Made by a program: the position numbers and the translations under genes | In this document: positions 26,332-35,022 of the stretch, piece after piece | How positions within the stretch are numbered: position 1 is the first letter of the stretch | How the letters are laid out: every line of letters begins with the position of its first letter | NCBI RefSeq assembly: GCF_000020725.1 | Contig: NC_011146.1 | Location: 4,034,001-4,098,000 of the forward strand | DNA from: Citrifermentans bemidjiense Bem | Lineage (GTDB): Bacteria; Desulfobacterota; Desulfuromonadia; Geobacterales; Geobacteraceae | Reading direction: 5' to 3' | Length of the DNA: 64,000 nt | Notes under the pieces: model-generated | Told to the model about the DNA's origin: nothing | Database searches by the model: none | Seen by the model: the letters and a program-made list of their open reading frames with translations, nothing else

Positions 26332-26976
26332 CTAGAGGGAGCTTTCAGCCTGAATCAGAATTGCGTTCATCACTGCCGCGGCGACGTTGGAGCCCCCCTT
26401 GCGGCCGGTGTTGGTGATGAAGGGAAGCTCAGGAAAATCCTTAGCCAGTTCCTTCAGGGCTTCCTTGCTCTCGGCCGCGCCGACGAATCCAACCGGGAGC
26501 GCCACGATCAGCCTGGGCCTCACCCTTTCCTCGCGGATGAGCCGGATCAGCTCGTAGAGTGCGGTCGGCGCGTTGCCGATCACGAAGATGCCGTTTTTGG
26601 GATCCCGCGCCCCCTTGCGCATGGCGACGATGGAGCGGGTGATCAGCTGCGCCTTGGCGTCCTTGGCGACCTGCGGGTCCGCGACGTAGCACGACACCAG
26701 CACGCCGAACTGCTTGAGCCGCTCTTTGCTCATACCCGAGATGATCATCGTGGTGTCGGTGACTATGCCGCAGCCGGCCTTCAGGGCCGCGATGCCGCTA
26801 TCCACGGCACCTTTGGCGATAAACATGTTGCGGGCGTAATCGAAGTCGGCGCTGGTGTGGATGGCGCGGCGCACCAGCGGCCAATCCTGCGCCGACCAGT
26901 CATGGTGCCCCAACTCCTCTTCGATGATCCGGAAAGACTCCGCCTCGATCTCCTCGGGGCGCATGTGCACCGACAT
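26332..26976 (-). CDS. cbiC: Cobalt-precorrin-8 methylmutase
   Basis: Moves the methyl group from C11 to C12 to give cobyrinate. The protein (214 aa from ATG 26976) has the family segments EIEAESFRIIEEEL, GCGIVTDTTMIISGM, GNAPTALYELIRLI and ALPVGFVGAAESKEAL. The ATG shares one base with the cbiX stop (TGATG), with GGAGAGG upstream, so it is translationally coupled to cbiX. Confidence 0.94.
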   Translation of the reverse strand: MSVHMRPEEIEAESFRIIEEELGHHDWSAQDWPLVRRAIHTSADFDYARNMFIAKGAVDSGIAALKAGCGIVTDTTMIISGMSKERLKQFGVLVSCYVADPQVAKDAKAQLITRSIVAMRKGARDPKNGIFVIGNAPTALYELIRLIREERVRPRLIVALPVGFVGAAESKEALKELAKDFPELPFITNTGRKGGSNVAAAVMNAILIQAESSL

Positions 26977-27359
26977 CAGTGCCACCTCTCCTCGGTCAGG
27001 GTCTCGGCGATCCTTTCCACTACGACTTCGGCCAGCTTGTCGTGCACGCCCAGGTGCTTGCCCAGGACCATCTCGATGCCGGGGTGGCGCTTTCTCGCCT
27101 GGTCCAGCTCCTCGGGGAGGTCCTCAAGGACGTGGGCCCCCATATAGAGGAAATACGGCACCAGGAGAATGCGCTGCGCCCCCTTTGCCACGCAGGCGTC
27201 CACACCCTGCTGTATGTTCGGGAGATGCTGCTCCCGAAAAGAGACCTCGACGATGTCGAACTTGGTCATTCTCTGCACCAGTGCCGCTATCTCGTGTACC
27301 GCGTCGTTTGCCTCGGCGATCCTGCTGCCGTGCGCCATGATCAGTAAAGCTGTGCTCAT
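26976..27359 (-). CDS. cbiX: Small sirohydrochlorin cobaltochelatase, CbiX-S type
   Basis: Inserts cobalt into sirohydrochlorin, the entry step of the anaerobic pathway. The 127-residue length fits the short homodimeric CbiX-S form, half the size of classic chelatases. LLIMAHGSR and VPYFLYMGAHV carry the two metal-binding histidines. I chose ATG 27359 (MSTALLIM) after GGAGAG; the longer frame overlaps the protease gene. It begins the cob run after the protease with a 34-bp gap. Confidence 0.92.
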   Translation of the reverse strand: MSTALLIMAHGSRIAEANDAVHEIAALVQRMTKFDIVEVSFREQHLPNIQQGVDACVAKGAQRILLVPYFLYMGAHVLEDLPEELDQARKRHPGIEMVLGKHLGVHDKLAEVVVERIAETLTEERWH

Positions 27360-27393
27360 CGTCTCTCCAAAAGGTTTAATCTCTTTGTTGCCA

Positions 27394-28692
27394 TCAAGCC
27401 TTTGCCCACCCTTTGCGGTACTCCCCAATCAGCTTCTCCACTACCTTCCTGGAGGGGGCCTTCCAGGGGCCGACGGCGGCAAGGGTCAGGTTACTGGGAT
27501 CGAAAAGCACCCGGGCCGTTTCCCTTATCTGCGCCGGTGCGATCGAGGCCACCTCGGCCCGGTCCTCGTCTATGGTACGCACCAGGGTCATCAGCTCTCC
27601 CCAGCCGTAGCGTACCTGCATCTCGTAGGTGGAATCGGAGCTGTACTCCAGGTCGTAGAAGTAACCTTCCTTCACCCTGGAGAGTTCCGCGTCCCCGACC
27701 TCCTCGAAAGCGAGGCTCTTCACCTCGTGCAGCACCTCGGAGACCGCCAGCACCAGGTTCTCCGGCGCGGTGGCAAGCTCGATGGCGAAGGCGCCTGTTT
27801 CCTCGTAGGCGGAAAGGGAGGCATCGACCGAGTAGACGATCCCCAGTTTTTCCCTGAGGGAAAGATGCAGCCTGGAGCTTCCCCCGCCGCAGAGGATGCG
27901 GCGCATCAGCCGCAGCGCCATGATCCGGTTGTCGTACCTGGCGAAGCCGCGGAAGGCTATCTGCAGGTTCACCTGGCTGTCCGAATCCTTGACGAAGACC
28001 GAACGGGGCTCTTCCTGCAGCTCGTGCACCGGCGCCGGTAGCGGGGGCTTCGCGCCGGACCAGCCGGCGAAGTGCTTTTCGCAGGAGGCGAAGAAGGTTT
28101 GCGCGTCATGCCTTCCCGCGGCGACTATCACCGCGTTTTCCGGCACGTAATGATCCTGGAGGTACCCCCGCAGGTCCTCCTCGGTGAAACCCTTGATGCT
28201 CTCCAGGTACCCTATGGTCGGAGTCCCCAGCGGGTGCCCGGGCCAAAGGAGCTTCGAGCAGAGGTTGCTGGTGTTGGTCTCCTCGCCGCGCTCGTTGATG
28301 TCCTCAAGCGCCTCCTCGGTGATGATCCGCTTTTCGATCTCGATACCCTCGAGCGTAGGAGCAAGGAGCATGGAGGAAAAAAGCCGGATCCCTTCCGGGA
28401 CCTGGTCCGGATGGACCCTGGAGAAGTAGCAGGTGGTCTCTTCGTCGGTAGCCGCGTTGACGCTGCCGCCAATCGCCTCGAAGGCGATTTCGAGCTCAAG
28501 ACTGGTGGCGAATTCGCTGGAGCCGCGAAACAGCATGTGCTCCAGAAAGTGTGAGATGCCAGCTTTGCCAGGGGTGTCGTTGCGGCCGCCGGCCTTGATG
28601 TAGATGGCGATCTCCGCGCTGTGCAGATGCGGCATCTCGACGGAGACGAGGCGCAATCCATTGGGGAGAACCTTCTTGGTGCAACTGAGCAT
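27394..28692 (-). CDS. M16-family zinc metalloprotease
   Basis: A 432-residue processing-peptidase-like protein. The inverted zinc motif is HFLEH in GISHFLEHMLFRGS, with a downstream Glu cluster (TEEALEDINERGEE) for the third ligand. The C-terminal half (QIAFRGFARYDNRIMALRLM, GGGSSRLHLSLREKLGIVYSVDA) is the second lobe. I chose ATG 28692 because GGAGG precedes it; ~125 upstream codons read through the YqaA gene and are not real. Such enzymes degrade peptides in the cytoplasm or periplasm; no signal peptide is visible. It may be cotranscribed with the cob genes. Confidence 0.9.
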   Translation of the reverse strand: MLSCTKKVLPNGLRLVSVEMPHLHSAEIAIYIKAGGRNDTPGKAGISHFLEHMLFRGSSEFATSLELEIAFEAIGGSVNAATDEETTCYFSRVHPDQVPEGIRLFSSMLLAPTLEGIEIEKRIITEEALEDINERGEETNTSNLCSKLLWPGHPLGTPTIGYLESIKGFTEEDLRGYLQDHYVPENAVIVAAGRHDAQTFFASCEKHFAGWSGAKPPLPAPVHELQEEPRSVFVKDSDSQVNLQIAFRGFARYDNRIMALRLMRRILCGGGSSRLHLSLREKLGIVYSVDASLSAYEETGAFAIELATAPENLVLAVSEVLHEVKSLAFEEVGDAELSRVKEGYFYDLEYSSDSTYEMQVRYGWGELMTLVRTIDEDRAEVASIAPAQIRETARVLFDPSNLTLAAVGPWKAPSRKVVEKLIGEYRKGWAKA

Positions 28693-28706
28693 CAAACCTC
28701 CGGGAG

Positions 28707-29156
28707 TCAGAGTGCCGCCCCCTTCAGGGTGAGCCAGGCAACCGCCGCGTAGCGGGCCAGCTTGCCGGAGGCAACCAAGAGGGTGAAGCGGACGAAGCTT
28801 ATCTTTAACACGCCCCCGACCAGGCAGAGCGGATCGCCTATCACAGGCAAAAAGCTGAATAGAAGGGAAATGGAACCGAAGCGATGGTAGAACCTCTCGG
28901 CCTTTTGGGTGCTGGCGTCGTCCATGCGGAGCACGCGCCGCTTGAGGAAATCCCCGCCGTAGAGCCCGATCCAGTAGGTGCTGAGCGCTCCCAGGTAATT
29001 TCCCGCGGTGGCAACTGCGACGACGGCCCAGGCCTTTTCCCCCGCCAGAAGCATCGTCACCACCATCCACTCCGAACCCAGCGGCAAAAGCGTGGAGGCG
29101 AGAAAGCTCAGTATAAACAGGGAATAGAGCCCGTAGTTGACCAGCCAGTCTTGCAT
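28707..29156 (-). CDS. YqaA/DedA-type inner membrane protein
   Basis: A 149-residue SNARE-associated (VTT) domain protein with three or four hydrophobic helices. GNYLGALSTYWIGLYGG, FHRFG-like FYHRFGSISLLFSFLPVIGDPLCLVGG and the VASGKLARYAAVAW stretch match YqaA. DedA relatives are linked to lipid flipping and membrane homeostasis; the role of this small class is less clear. ATG 29156 (MQDWLVNYG) is chosen because the transmembrane core begins there; the upstream ATG adds 12 polar residues. It ends 14 bp before the M16 gene. Confidence 0.82.
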   Translation of the reverse strand: MQDWLVNYGLYSLFILSFLASTLLPLGSEWMVVTMLLAGEKAWAVVAVATAGNYLGALSTYWIGLYGGDFLKRRVLRMDDASTQKAERFYHRFGSISLLFSFLPVIGDPLCLVGGVLKISFVRFTLLVASGKLARYAAVAWLTLKGAAL

Positions 29157-29261
29157 TCCGGTCAAATTAGCGGAAAGGCTGCGGATTGTCAAACAACTTG
29201 AGTCGCAACGGCGCCAACTTTTTTCTTGACATTGAGGCCATGAGATGGCATTTAGGCAACC

Positions 29262-29348
29262 ATGATCAACACTGGCTACTTTACCTTTACTAACTTTTAC
29301 TTTTGGTACGGCTTTTATTTTAGGCCGTCGCCCCGGGTAGAGGTGTAA
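29262..29348 (+). CDS. Aromatic-rich leader peptide of DAHP synthase gene
   Basis: A 28-codon ORF (ATG to TAA) whose residues 5-20 read GYFTFTNFYFWYGFYF: six Phe, four Tyr and one Trp within 15 residues. This is the hallmark of a ribosome-mediated attenuation leader, as in pheL or trpL. It ends ~95 bp before an intrinsic terminator that sits just ahead of the aroF start. Stalling at scarce Phe, Tyr or Trp codons would be expected to favour antitermination. A weak AGG lies 8 bp upstream of the ATG, so initiation may be poor or leaderless. The peptide needs no stable function of its own. Confidence 0.8.
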   Translation: MINTGYFTFTNFYFWYGFYFRPSPRVEV

Positions 29349-29372
29349 GTTTAGGTAGCTGGTACTAAATTA

Positions 29373-29475
29373 CGAACCGAAAGCCGGGGTGGACCGGATC
29401 CTCCCCCTACTTTACGGTTCGCAGCATCATTCTACGAATACTTGAGGCCGGGGGAGAAATCCTTCCGGCCTTTTC
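29373..29475 (+). promoter_or_regulatory. Attenuator before DAHP synthase
   Basis: A nested hairpin is formed by CGAACCG (29373-29379)/CGGTTCG (29415-29421) and GGGGTGGA (29386-29393)/TCCTCCCC (29399-29406). It is followed by a terminator: AGGCCGG (29445-29451) pairs with CCGGCCT (29465-29471), then TTTTCTCTTT. The GCCGGGG strand of the first hairpin can alternatively pair with the CCGGCC arm. TTGACA at 29226-29231 could be the -35; the -10 is weak. Confidence 0.7.
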
Positions 29476-29503
29476 TCTTTCGGGGACCAAAAGGGGAGCG
29501 AGT

Positions 29504-30529
29504 ATGATCGTAGTCATGAAAGCAGGAGCGGCCAAAAAAGAACGCGATGCGGTAACCAAGAGGATCAAGGAACTGGGGTACACCCCGCACATCATCCATG
29601 GCACCACCCGCGACGTCATCGGCGCAGTCGGCGACGAGCGTGGCAAGAGCGTCTTGCAGACGCTGGAGTCGATGCAGGGGGTCGAGAGCGTCGTCCCCAT
29701 CCTGCAGCCCTACAAGCTCGCCTCCAAGGAAGTTAAGAAAGAGGCGAGCATCGTCCGCATCTCCGACACCCTCGCCATCGGCGGCAAGGAACTGGTGGTG
29801 ATGGCGGGGCCCTGCTCCGTCGAAAACGAAGAGCAGATCATCGAGTCGGCCATCGCCGTCAAGGCGGCCGGCGCCCAGATGCTGCGCGGCGGCGCCTTCA
29901 AGCCCCGCACCTCCCCCTACTCCTTCCAGGGGCTCGAGGAAGAAGGGCTGAAGCTTTTGGCAAAAGCCAGGGAGACAACCGGCCTTCCCTTCGTCACCGA
30001 AGTGATCGATCCCGATTCCGTCGATCTCGTCGCCTCCTACTCCGACATGCTCCAGATCGGGGCGCGCAACTCCCAGAACTTTGCCCTGCTGAAGAAGGTC
30101 GGGCAGATCGACAAGCCGATCCTCTTGAAGCGCGGCATGTCCATGACCATCCAGGAGTTCCTGATGAGCGCCGAGTACATCATGAGCGAGGGGAACCAGT
30201 CCGTCATTCTCTGCGAGCGCGGCATCAGGACCTTCGAGACCGCCACCAGGAACACCCTCGACCTCTCCGCCATTCCCGTTTTGAAGTCGAAGACGCATCT
30301 TCCCATCGTCATCGACCCCTCCCACGGCACCGGCAATTACCACTACATAGCGCCCATGTCCTTCGCCGCGGTAGCCGCAGGCGCCGACGGACTCATCATC
30401 GAAGTGCATCCGGATCCGGAGAAGGCATCCTCCGACGGACCCCAGTCGCTCAAGCCGAAGAAGTTCCAGGCATTGATGGGCAAGCTGCGGCTCTTCGCGG
30501 AAGCCGCGGACAAAACACTCGGCGCGTAG
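29504..30529 (+). CDS. aroF: 3-Deoxy-7-phosphoheptulonate (DAHP) synthase
   Basis: Condenses phosphoenolpyruvate and erythrose 4-phosphate, the first step of aromatic amino acid synthesis. The 341-residue protein is of the Thermotoga/Bacillus type: residues 1-~68 are a ferredoxin-like regulatory domain ([17 protein letters not shown]), then the TIM barrel with [54 protein letters not shown] and [10 protein letters not shown]. The N-terminal domain gives allosteric feedback by Tyr or Phe in relatives. An aromatic leader peptide and attenuator upstream add a transcriptional layer. It appears monocistronic. Confidence 0.95.
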   Translation: MIVVMKAGAAKKERDAVTKRIKELGYTPHIIHGTTRDVIGAVGDERGKSVLQTLESMQGVESVVPILQPYKLASKEVKKEASIVRISDTLAIGGKELVVMAGPCSVENEEQIIESAIAVKAAGAQMLRGGAFKPRTSPYSFQGLEEEGLKLLAKARETTGLPFVTEVIDPDSVDLVASYSDMLQIGARNSQNFALLKKVGQIDKPILLKRGMSMTIQEFLMSAEYIMSEGNQSVILCERGIRTFETATRNTLDLSAIPVLKSKTHLPIVIDPSHGTGNYHYIAPMSFAAVAAGADGLIIEVHPDPEKASSDGPQSLKPKKFQALMGKLRLFAEAADKTLGA

Positions 30530-30886
30530 CCGGGATCTCCATAAGATGGAAGCAGGGATCAGGGGCAGGGAGGGGGGTATCCCCCTCCTGGCCTCCTTCG
30601 GGAGAGGCATAGCAAGCAGCCCAACTCTAGGACTTCGGAAGAGTCCCCCTTTGCGAAGGGGGATTTATGGGGATTTACACCGCGTACATCAGAGGCAAAT
30701 CCCCCCCGCCCCCCCCTTCGCAAAGGGGGGAGAAGTACGTCCTGTTTCCAAAAGTTCTTCCTCGAATTTCGAAGGAGCGCCAGTTCATCTGCCCATGAAC
30801 TTCTTCCCGGAATGTCTGGAACCAAGAGTACATCTGCCCATGAAGCGTTGCCGGAGAACCTGCGTTCCCCCCTTTGCGAAGGGGGG
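30530..30886. repeat. Repeat cluster downstream of aroF, no gene
   Basis: Contains a family A variant around 30641-30680 (CCCCCTTTGCGAAGGGGG then ATTTATGGGGATTT), a family A copy at 30688-30735 (GGCAAATCCCCCC, CCTTCGCAAAGGGGGG), and an inverted copy beginning ~30860. No supported ORF lies here. Confidence 0.7.
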
Positions 30887-30920
30887 TCAGGGGGGATTTG
30901 CTCTTTGTTGGCAAATCCGA
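30850..30920. repeat. Repeat family A, inverted copy at the 3' end of DUF559
   Basis: CCCCCCTTTGCGAAGGGGGG, then CAGGGGGGATTTGC. It faces the copy at 31245-31350, so the DUF559 gene sits between inverted copies. Confidence 0.75.
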
Positions 30921-31260
30921 AATATCTCTTCCAGAACCGCTGCCGTTTCCAATAATACCTGTCGGTCGTCAAATCTAAGAACCATCACCCCCTGTTCTTG
31001 AAGAAACAAATCGCGCGCCGCATCCTGTTTGCCATGCTCCTTCTGAAGGTGCTGGCTACCATCCACCTCAACCAACCCAGCAGCGCGGCGGCAGCATAGA
31101 AATCAACGACATAAGGTCCCAACAGCTTCTGCCGGTTGAACTGGATTCCGAGGAGTTGCTTGCCCCGTAAATGAGACCACAGCAATTGCTCAGCATCTGT
31201 CATCTGCTTGCGCAGTTTGCGGGATGCCCCCTTCAACTGGTGGCCGTATGGTCTAACCAA
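30887..31260 (-). pseudogene. DUF559 endonuclease-like gene, frameshifted
   Basis: The 5' frame (TTG start at 31260) encodes KQMTDAEQLLWSHLRGKQL, FNRQKLLGPYVVDFYAA, matching the N-terminal half of DUF559, a small restriction-endonuclease-like fold related to Vsr. The next frame then supplies LVEVDGSQHLQKEHGKQDAARDLFL and VLRFDDRQVLLETAAVLEEI, the rest of the domain. One 1-nt change near 31075-31085 would restore a ~124-residue protein, the usual length. The first five codons and the upstream region belong to repeat family A. Decay or sequencing error are both possible. Host function of DUF559 is not established. Confidence 0.8.
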
Positions 31261-31350
31261 GGCAAATCCCCCCTGCCCCCCTTCGCAAAGGGGGGAACTT
31301 TTGTTCCAGTGCAGCGCGTCGTGGATAAATATACTTCAGTTAGAGTTCAG
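31245..31350. repeat. Repeat family A, copy at the 5' end of DUF559
   Basis: TGGTCTAACCA, GGCAAATCCCCCCTG, CCTTCGCAAAGGGGGG, GTGCAGCGC, TCGTGGATAAA and CTTCAG, in the same order as the element at 17020-17110. Confidence 0.8.
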
Positions 31351-31385
31351 CAGCCGATCTGTGGCTTCAGCAGCCGATCTGTGGC
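31346..31385. repeat. 20-bp tandem duplication
   Basis: TTCAGCAGCCGATCTGTGGC occurs twice in a row just upstream of the promoter region of the next gene. Confidence 0.85.
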
Positions 31386-31438
31386 GCGAACCGCGGGTTG
31401 CGATATGATTAGCCGGTCTTTTCCAGGAGGATCTTCCT

Positions 31439-31939
31439 ATGCGCGCTCTCGCCCTGCTGTCACTGATACTGGTACTCTCGTCTCCGTTATCCTTATCCGC
31501 CAAAGAGAGGGGTAAGCGCACTGCCACCAGCGCAGCCCAAAGCGGCGTCGCTTCCAGCCAGGAAGTCCTGGGGGATTTCGAGAAGATCCTCGATCTTTGG
31601 CGTGACGGCAGCTACGACGAGCTGTACAGGCGAACCACCGGGGGACGGGAAAGCAAGGAAACCTTCGCCAGGAAGCTCTCCGCCGCCCCGCGCCGCCCCG
31701 CGTGCTGCTGGGAGAAAATGCAGGACGTTGAAGTCTCTTCGAAAGGAGAGGGAAAAGCCGTGGTCCGCGCGCGCCTCGGCTTCGAGGGGAGCGTCCCCGG
31801 CACCCAGTTCGTCACCAAGTCGATCAAACTGCAGAAAGAAGGGAGTGTCTGGGCCATCAGTCAGTCCGACCTCCTTTCCCTCGCCGACTACTCCAAAAAG
31901 CGCAAGCTGTATCGCTACCTCCCGGTCCAGCAGAAATGA
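31439..31939 (+). CDS. Secreted protein of unknown function
   Basis: A 166-residue protein with a signal peptide (LALLSLILVLSSPLSLSAKE, cleavage probably after LSA). The mature part is polar, with ILDLWRDGSYDELYRRT, a CCW pair in the middle and a C-terminal NTF2-like pattern (VVRARLGFEGS, KLQKEGSVWAIS, DLLSLADY). The last features suggest an NTF2/SnoaL-type or lumazine-like small domain, but this is only suggestive. The start has AGGAGG five to ten bases upstream. It appears to be a single gene, separated from the U32 gene by 144 bp without features. Confidence 0.7.
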   Translation: MRALALLSLILVLSSPLSLSAKERGKRTATSAAQSGVASSQEVLGDFEKILDLWRDGSYDELYRRTTGGRESKETFARKLSAAPRRPACCWEKMQDVEVSSKGEGKAVVRARLGFEGSVPGTQFVTKSIKLQKEGSVWAISQSDLLSLADYSKKRKLYRYLPVQQK

Positions 31940-32083
31940 CAGGCGCCCCCTCCCGCAGCTAGCCCGCCCCCCGCCCCCGCTGCCATCTCCATCTCGATTC
32001 AACACTTTATCTTTATCTTTATCTCAATCTGCCTCTCCGACATCTCCCTTGACCCGCCACCACCCTTCCGGTACTCTAGCCAG

Positions 32084-34462
32084 ATGCCAATGAAAGAGAA
32101 AAAAATCGTCGTTAATAAACCCGAACTTCTCTCCCCCGCGGGCTCCTTGGAGGCTTTTTTCGCCGCCATGGAGAAAGGGGCCGATGCCGTCTATGCCGGT
32201 CTGCGCGACTTTTCCGCGCGCGCCAAGGCGAAGAACTTCACCCTGGCGCAGATGGAGCGCATGACCGCCTACGCCCACAGCCTCGGGAAGAAGACCTACG
32301 TCACCATCAACACCCTGGTAAAGGAATCTGAACTCCCCCTGCTCATCGACAACCTGGCTGCGCTGGAAGCGATGCGGGTTGACGGGGTCATCCTGCAGGA
32401 CATGGCGGTGGCGCGCCTGGCACGCGAGTTCTTCCCGGGCATCCCGCTGCACGCCTCCACCCAGATGACCATCCACAACTCCTTGGGGGTGCGCCAGCTC
32501 GAGGAGTTGGGATTCGAGCGCGTGGTGCTTGCCCGCGAGCTGCATATCGACGAGATCAAGTCCATCGTTGCCTCAAGCAAGGCCGAAATCGAGTGCTTCA
32601 TCCACGGCGCCCTCTGCTTCTCCTTCTCCGGCCAGTGCTATTTCTCCTCGTTCCTGGGCGGGCACAGCGGCAACCGCGGCCGCTGCGCGCAGCCCTGCCG
32701 CCGCCAGTACAAGCACAAAGGAAAGGAAGGGTACTACCTTTCCACCAACGACTTCTCCAGCATCGAGATGATCCCCCAGTTGATCGAGGCAGGGGTCGCC
32801 TCGCTCAAGATCGAAGGGAGGATGAAATCCGCGGAGTACGTAGCCAGCGTCATCGGCGCCTACCGCATGGTGCTCGACGCTCCGCAAGGTTCCTACGACG
32901 CCGCGGTCGCCGAGGCGAAGGCGCTCTTGAAACTTTCCTTCGGCCGCGTTCCGACCAAGGGGTTCCTCGCCTCCCACAACCCGACCGACATCTCCACCCC
33001 GTCCATCAAGGGGGCGACCGGCCGCTACTTGGGCGACATCCGCGAGATGCGCGGCAACCGGATCAGCTTCGACACCCGCGACCGCCTCCACGTTGGGGAC
33101 CGTATCCGGGTCCAGCCCAAAAGCGACATGGCCGGGCGCGCCTTCACCATCAAGGAGCTTTACCTCGGCGGCAAGAAGGTGATGAACGTGAAGGAGAACA
33201 CCCTGGTCTCCACCCCGTCCCCTTTCCCGTTCAAGCTGGGGGACTCGGTCTTCAAAGTCTCCTCGGAAACCGCCTTCACCATGAGCGAGAACGCCTGCCT
33301 GAAAAGGCTGGAGGGGGCCAAGGGCGACAGCATCCCCTGCATGCTCAAGCTGTCGCACCAGGACCAGTCGCTGCGCATAGAGGCTGAGGTGCTGGGGCAA
33401 CGTTTCGCCACCGAATTCGAGCTGGGTCCGCTGGAACCCTCCCGCAGCAGCGACATGGAGGGGGTGCTCAAGGCGCAGTTCTCCAAAAGCGGCGACACCC
33501 AGTTCACCCTTGCCTCCCTTTCGGCACCAGATTTCCCGGCCATCATGATCCCCCCTCCCCGGTTGAAGGAAATCCGGCGCAACTTCTACGCCTGGCTCGC
33601 GGAAGCGTCCGTCGGTGCCTTGAAGCAAAGAAGCGCCAGCGGCAGGACCGAAGCGCTCGCCTCCTTGGTGCGCCAAAAATCCGCGCCGTTTAGGGGCAAG
33701 GAAGAGCTTGCCGTCAAGATCGAGCAGGTGCGTGATTGGCACGAACTGCACCGCGACCTGGTCGACACGGTCGTCCTCCCCGTCTCCAAGGCGAACATGC
33801 ATCAGTTCCAGGGCTTTGCCAGAAAGCTCAAAGGTAGCGAGGACAAGGTGATCTGGCAGCTCCCCTTCATCATCTTCGAGGCGGAACTCCAGTTTTACCG
33901 CGACGCGGTGGAGATGATCATACGCGGGGGCTTTAAGCGCTTCGAGCTCACCAACCTGTCCCAATTCCAATTTTTCAAGGGGACCGATGCCGAGCTGAAC
34001 ACCGACTACCGGCTCTTCTCGCTGAACAGCCAGGCCCTTTTATCCTGGCAGGAGCTGGGGGTGAAGCGCGCCACGCTGTACATGGAGGACGACCGGGCCA
34101 ACATGGGGCAGCTCTTGGCGAGCGACCTGAAGATAGAGCGTGGCGTTTTGCTCTACGCGCCCGTTCCGGTGATCACCTCGAAGATTGCCATCAAGGAGAT
34201 CAAAGGCGATGCGCCGCTTGCCTCCGACCGCGGCGATCTCTATTCAGTAAAAGTTAAAGACCACCTGACCGTGGTTTCGGCCCAGACGCCCTTCGCACTC
34301 ACCCAGTACCGCAGCGAACTGCGCCAGATGGGTTGCGGCAGCTTCCTTCTCGACCTGTCGCAGTTGCAGCCGGAGGAGCGGGAGCGGGCACTGGAAGCCT
34401 ACCGTAAAGGGGTTGCGGTCCACGCCGCCTCCGAATTCAACTACAGCGCCGGCCTGGTTTAG
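32084..34462 (+). CDS. U32-family protein (RlhA/YhbU-like)
   Basis: A 792-residue U32 protein, the long class with a C-terminal extension. The U32 signature is intact: ECFIHGALCFSFSGQCYFSS, and four Cys follow in the GGHSGNRGRCAQPCRRQY region. ELLSPAGSLEAFFAAMEKGADAVYAGL is the N-terminal marker. Long U32 proteins include RlhA, which hydroxylates C2501 of 23S rRNA; others act as collagenase-like peptidases, so exact activity is open. It is followed after two bases by an unknown gene and then hslO, likely one operon. Confidence 0.9.
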   Translation: MPMKEKKIVVNKPELLSPAGSLEAFFAAMEKGADAVYAGLRDFSARAKAKNFTLAQMERMTAYAHSLGKKTYVTINTLVKESELPLLIDNLAALEAMRVDGVILQDMAVARLAREFFPGIPLHASTQMTIHNSLGVRQLEELGFERVVLARELHIDEIKSIVASSKAEIECFIHGALCFSFSGQCYFSSFLGGHSGNRGRCAQPCRRQYKHKGKEGYYLSTNDFSSIEMIPQLIEAGVASLKIEGRMKSAEYVASVIGAYRMVLDAPQGSYDAAVAEAKALLKLSFGRVPTKGFLASHNPTDISTPSIKGATGRYLGDIREMRGNRISFDTRDRLHVGDRIRVQPKSDMAGRAFTIKELYLGGKKVMNVKENTLVSTPSPFPFKLGDSVFKVSSETAFTMSENACLKRLEGAKGDSIPCMLKLSHQDQSLRIEAEVLGQRFATEFELGPLEPSRSSDMEGVLKAQFSKSGDTQFTLASLSAPDFPAIMIPPPRLKEIRRNFYAWLAEASVGALKQRSASGRTEALASLVRQKSAPFRGKEELAVKIEQVRDWHELHRDLVDTVVLPVSKANMHQFQGFARKLKGSEDKVIWQLPFIIFEAELQFYRDAVEMIIRGGFKRFELTNLSQFQFFKGTDAELNTDYRLFSLNSQALLSWQELGVKRATLYMEDDRANMGQLLASDLKIERGVLLYAPVPVITSKIAIKEIKGDAPLASDRGDLYSVKVKDHLTVVSAQTPFALTQYRSELRQMGCGSFLLDLSQLQPEERERALEAYRKGVAVHAASEFNYSAGLV

Positions 34463-34464
34463 AC

Positions 34465-35022
34465 ATGGGAATCTTCGACAAGATCAAAGAGCGGATCAAC
34501 GACAGGCTGAGCGATCCGGCCTTCATGGAACTGGTCCAGGAGCAGAGCCTCAAGGACCTCCTGGTCCGGCGGGAGTTCCGCATCACGCAGGCCTACCTGC
34601 AGCGGGAGTTCCTGAACAAGTTGATCGACGACGAGATTCAGGAGTTCAGCATCGTCCTCTTCGACGGGTACGGCGAGATCGCCGGGAAGATGAAAAAGCG
34701 GCTGCTACCCTTCGCCATACCTTTTTCCGCCACCTTCTCCATCCAGGGGATCGAATTCAGCAGCGCCAGGAAGAGCGTATTTCTGAAGCTGGACCATGTC
34801 GCTCCCGTCGACTTCGACTGGCTCACCAAGAAGGTGGTAGAGCGCATTCCCTTTCTCTCCGGCACGGGGGATTTCATCGTGTGCGACCTGACGCGGGTGC
34901 CGCGACTGGCCGAGCTTTTCGCGCAGCGGGTAAAGGGGATCAGCATCTGGGACTTTATAACCCTCAAGGAGCTTTGGCTTAGAAAGGGTGAAATCGTAGG
35001 AAGGGTGGGGGTGGTACTATGA
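34465..35022 (+). CDS. Conserved-looking protein of unknown function
   Basis: A 185-residue cytosolic protein; I do not recognise the family. It begins with an amphipathic helix ([27 protein letters not shown]). A middle part with alternating strands follows ([47 protein letters not shown]). The C-terminus is [30 protein letters not shown]. No catalytic motif, membrane segment or cysteine pair is obvious. The start lies two bases after the U32 stop and the stop overlaps hslO (ATGA), so it is probably translated from the same message. Confidence 0.75.
   Translation: MGIFDKIKERINDRLSDPAFMELVQEQSLKDLLVRREFRITQAYLQREFLNKLIDDEIQEFSIVLFDGYGEIAGKMKKRLLPFAIPFSATFSIQGIEFSSARKSVFLKLDHVAPVDFDWLTKKVVERIPFLSGTGDFIVCDLTRVPRLAELFAQRVKGISIWDFITLKELWLRKGEIVGRVGVVL

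Noticed and set aside
28693-29070. N-terminal extension of the M16 protease frame
   Set aside because: It overlaps the YqaA gene out of frame; ATG 28692 has a GGAGG site.
29383-29406. T-box-like string GGGTGGACC before aroF
   Set aside because: The variable base of the T-box core is missing, no specifier stem is evident, and the leader peptide explains the region better.
30559-30972. ORFs rich in PPLRRG and KGG around 30.6-31.0 kb
   Set aside because: They are translations of the GC-rich repeats, with no independent support.
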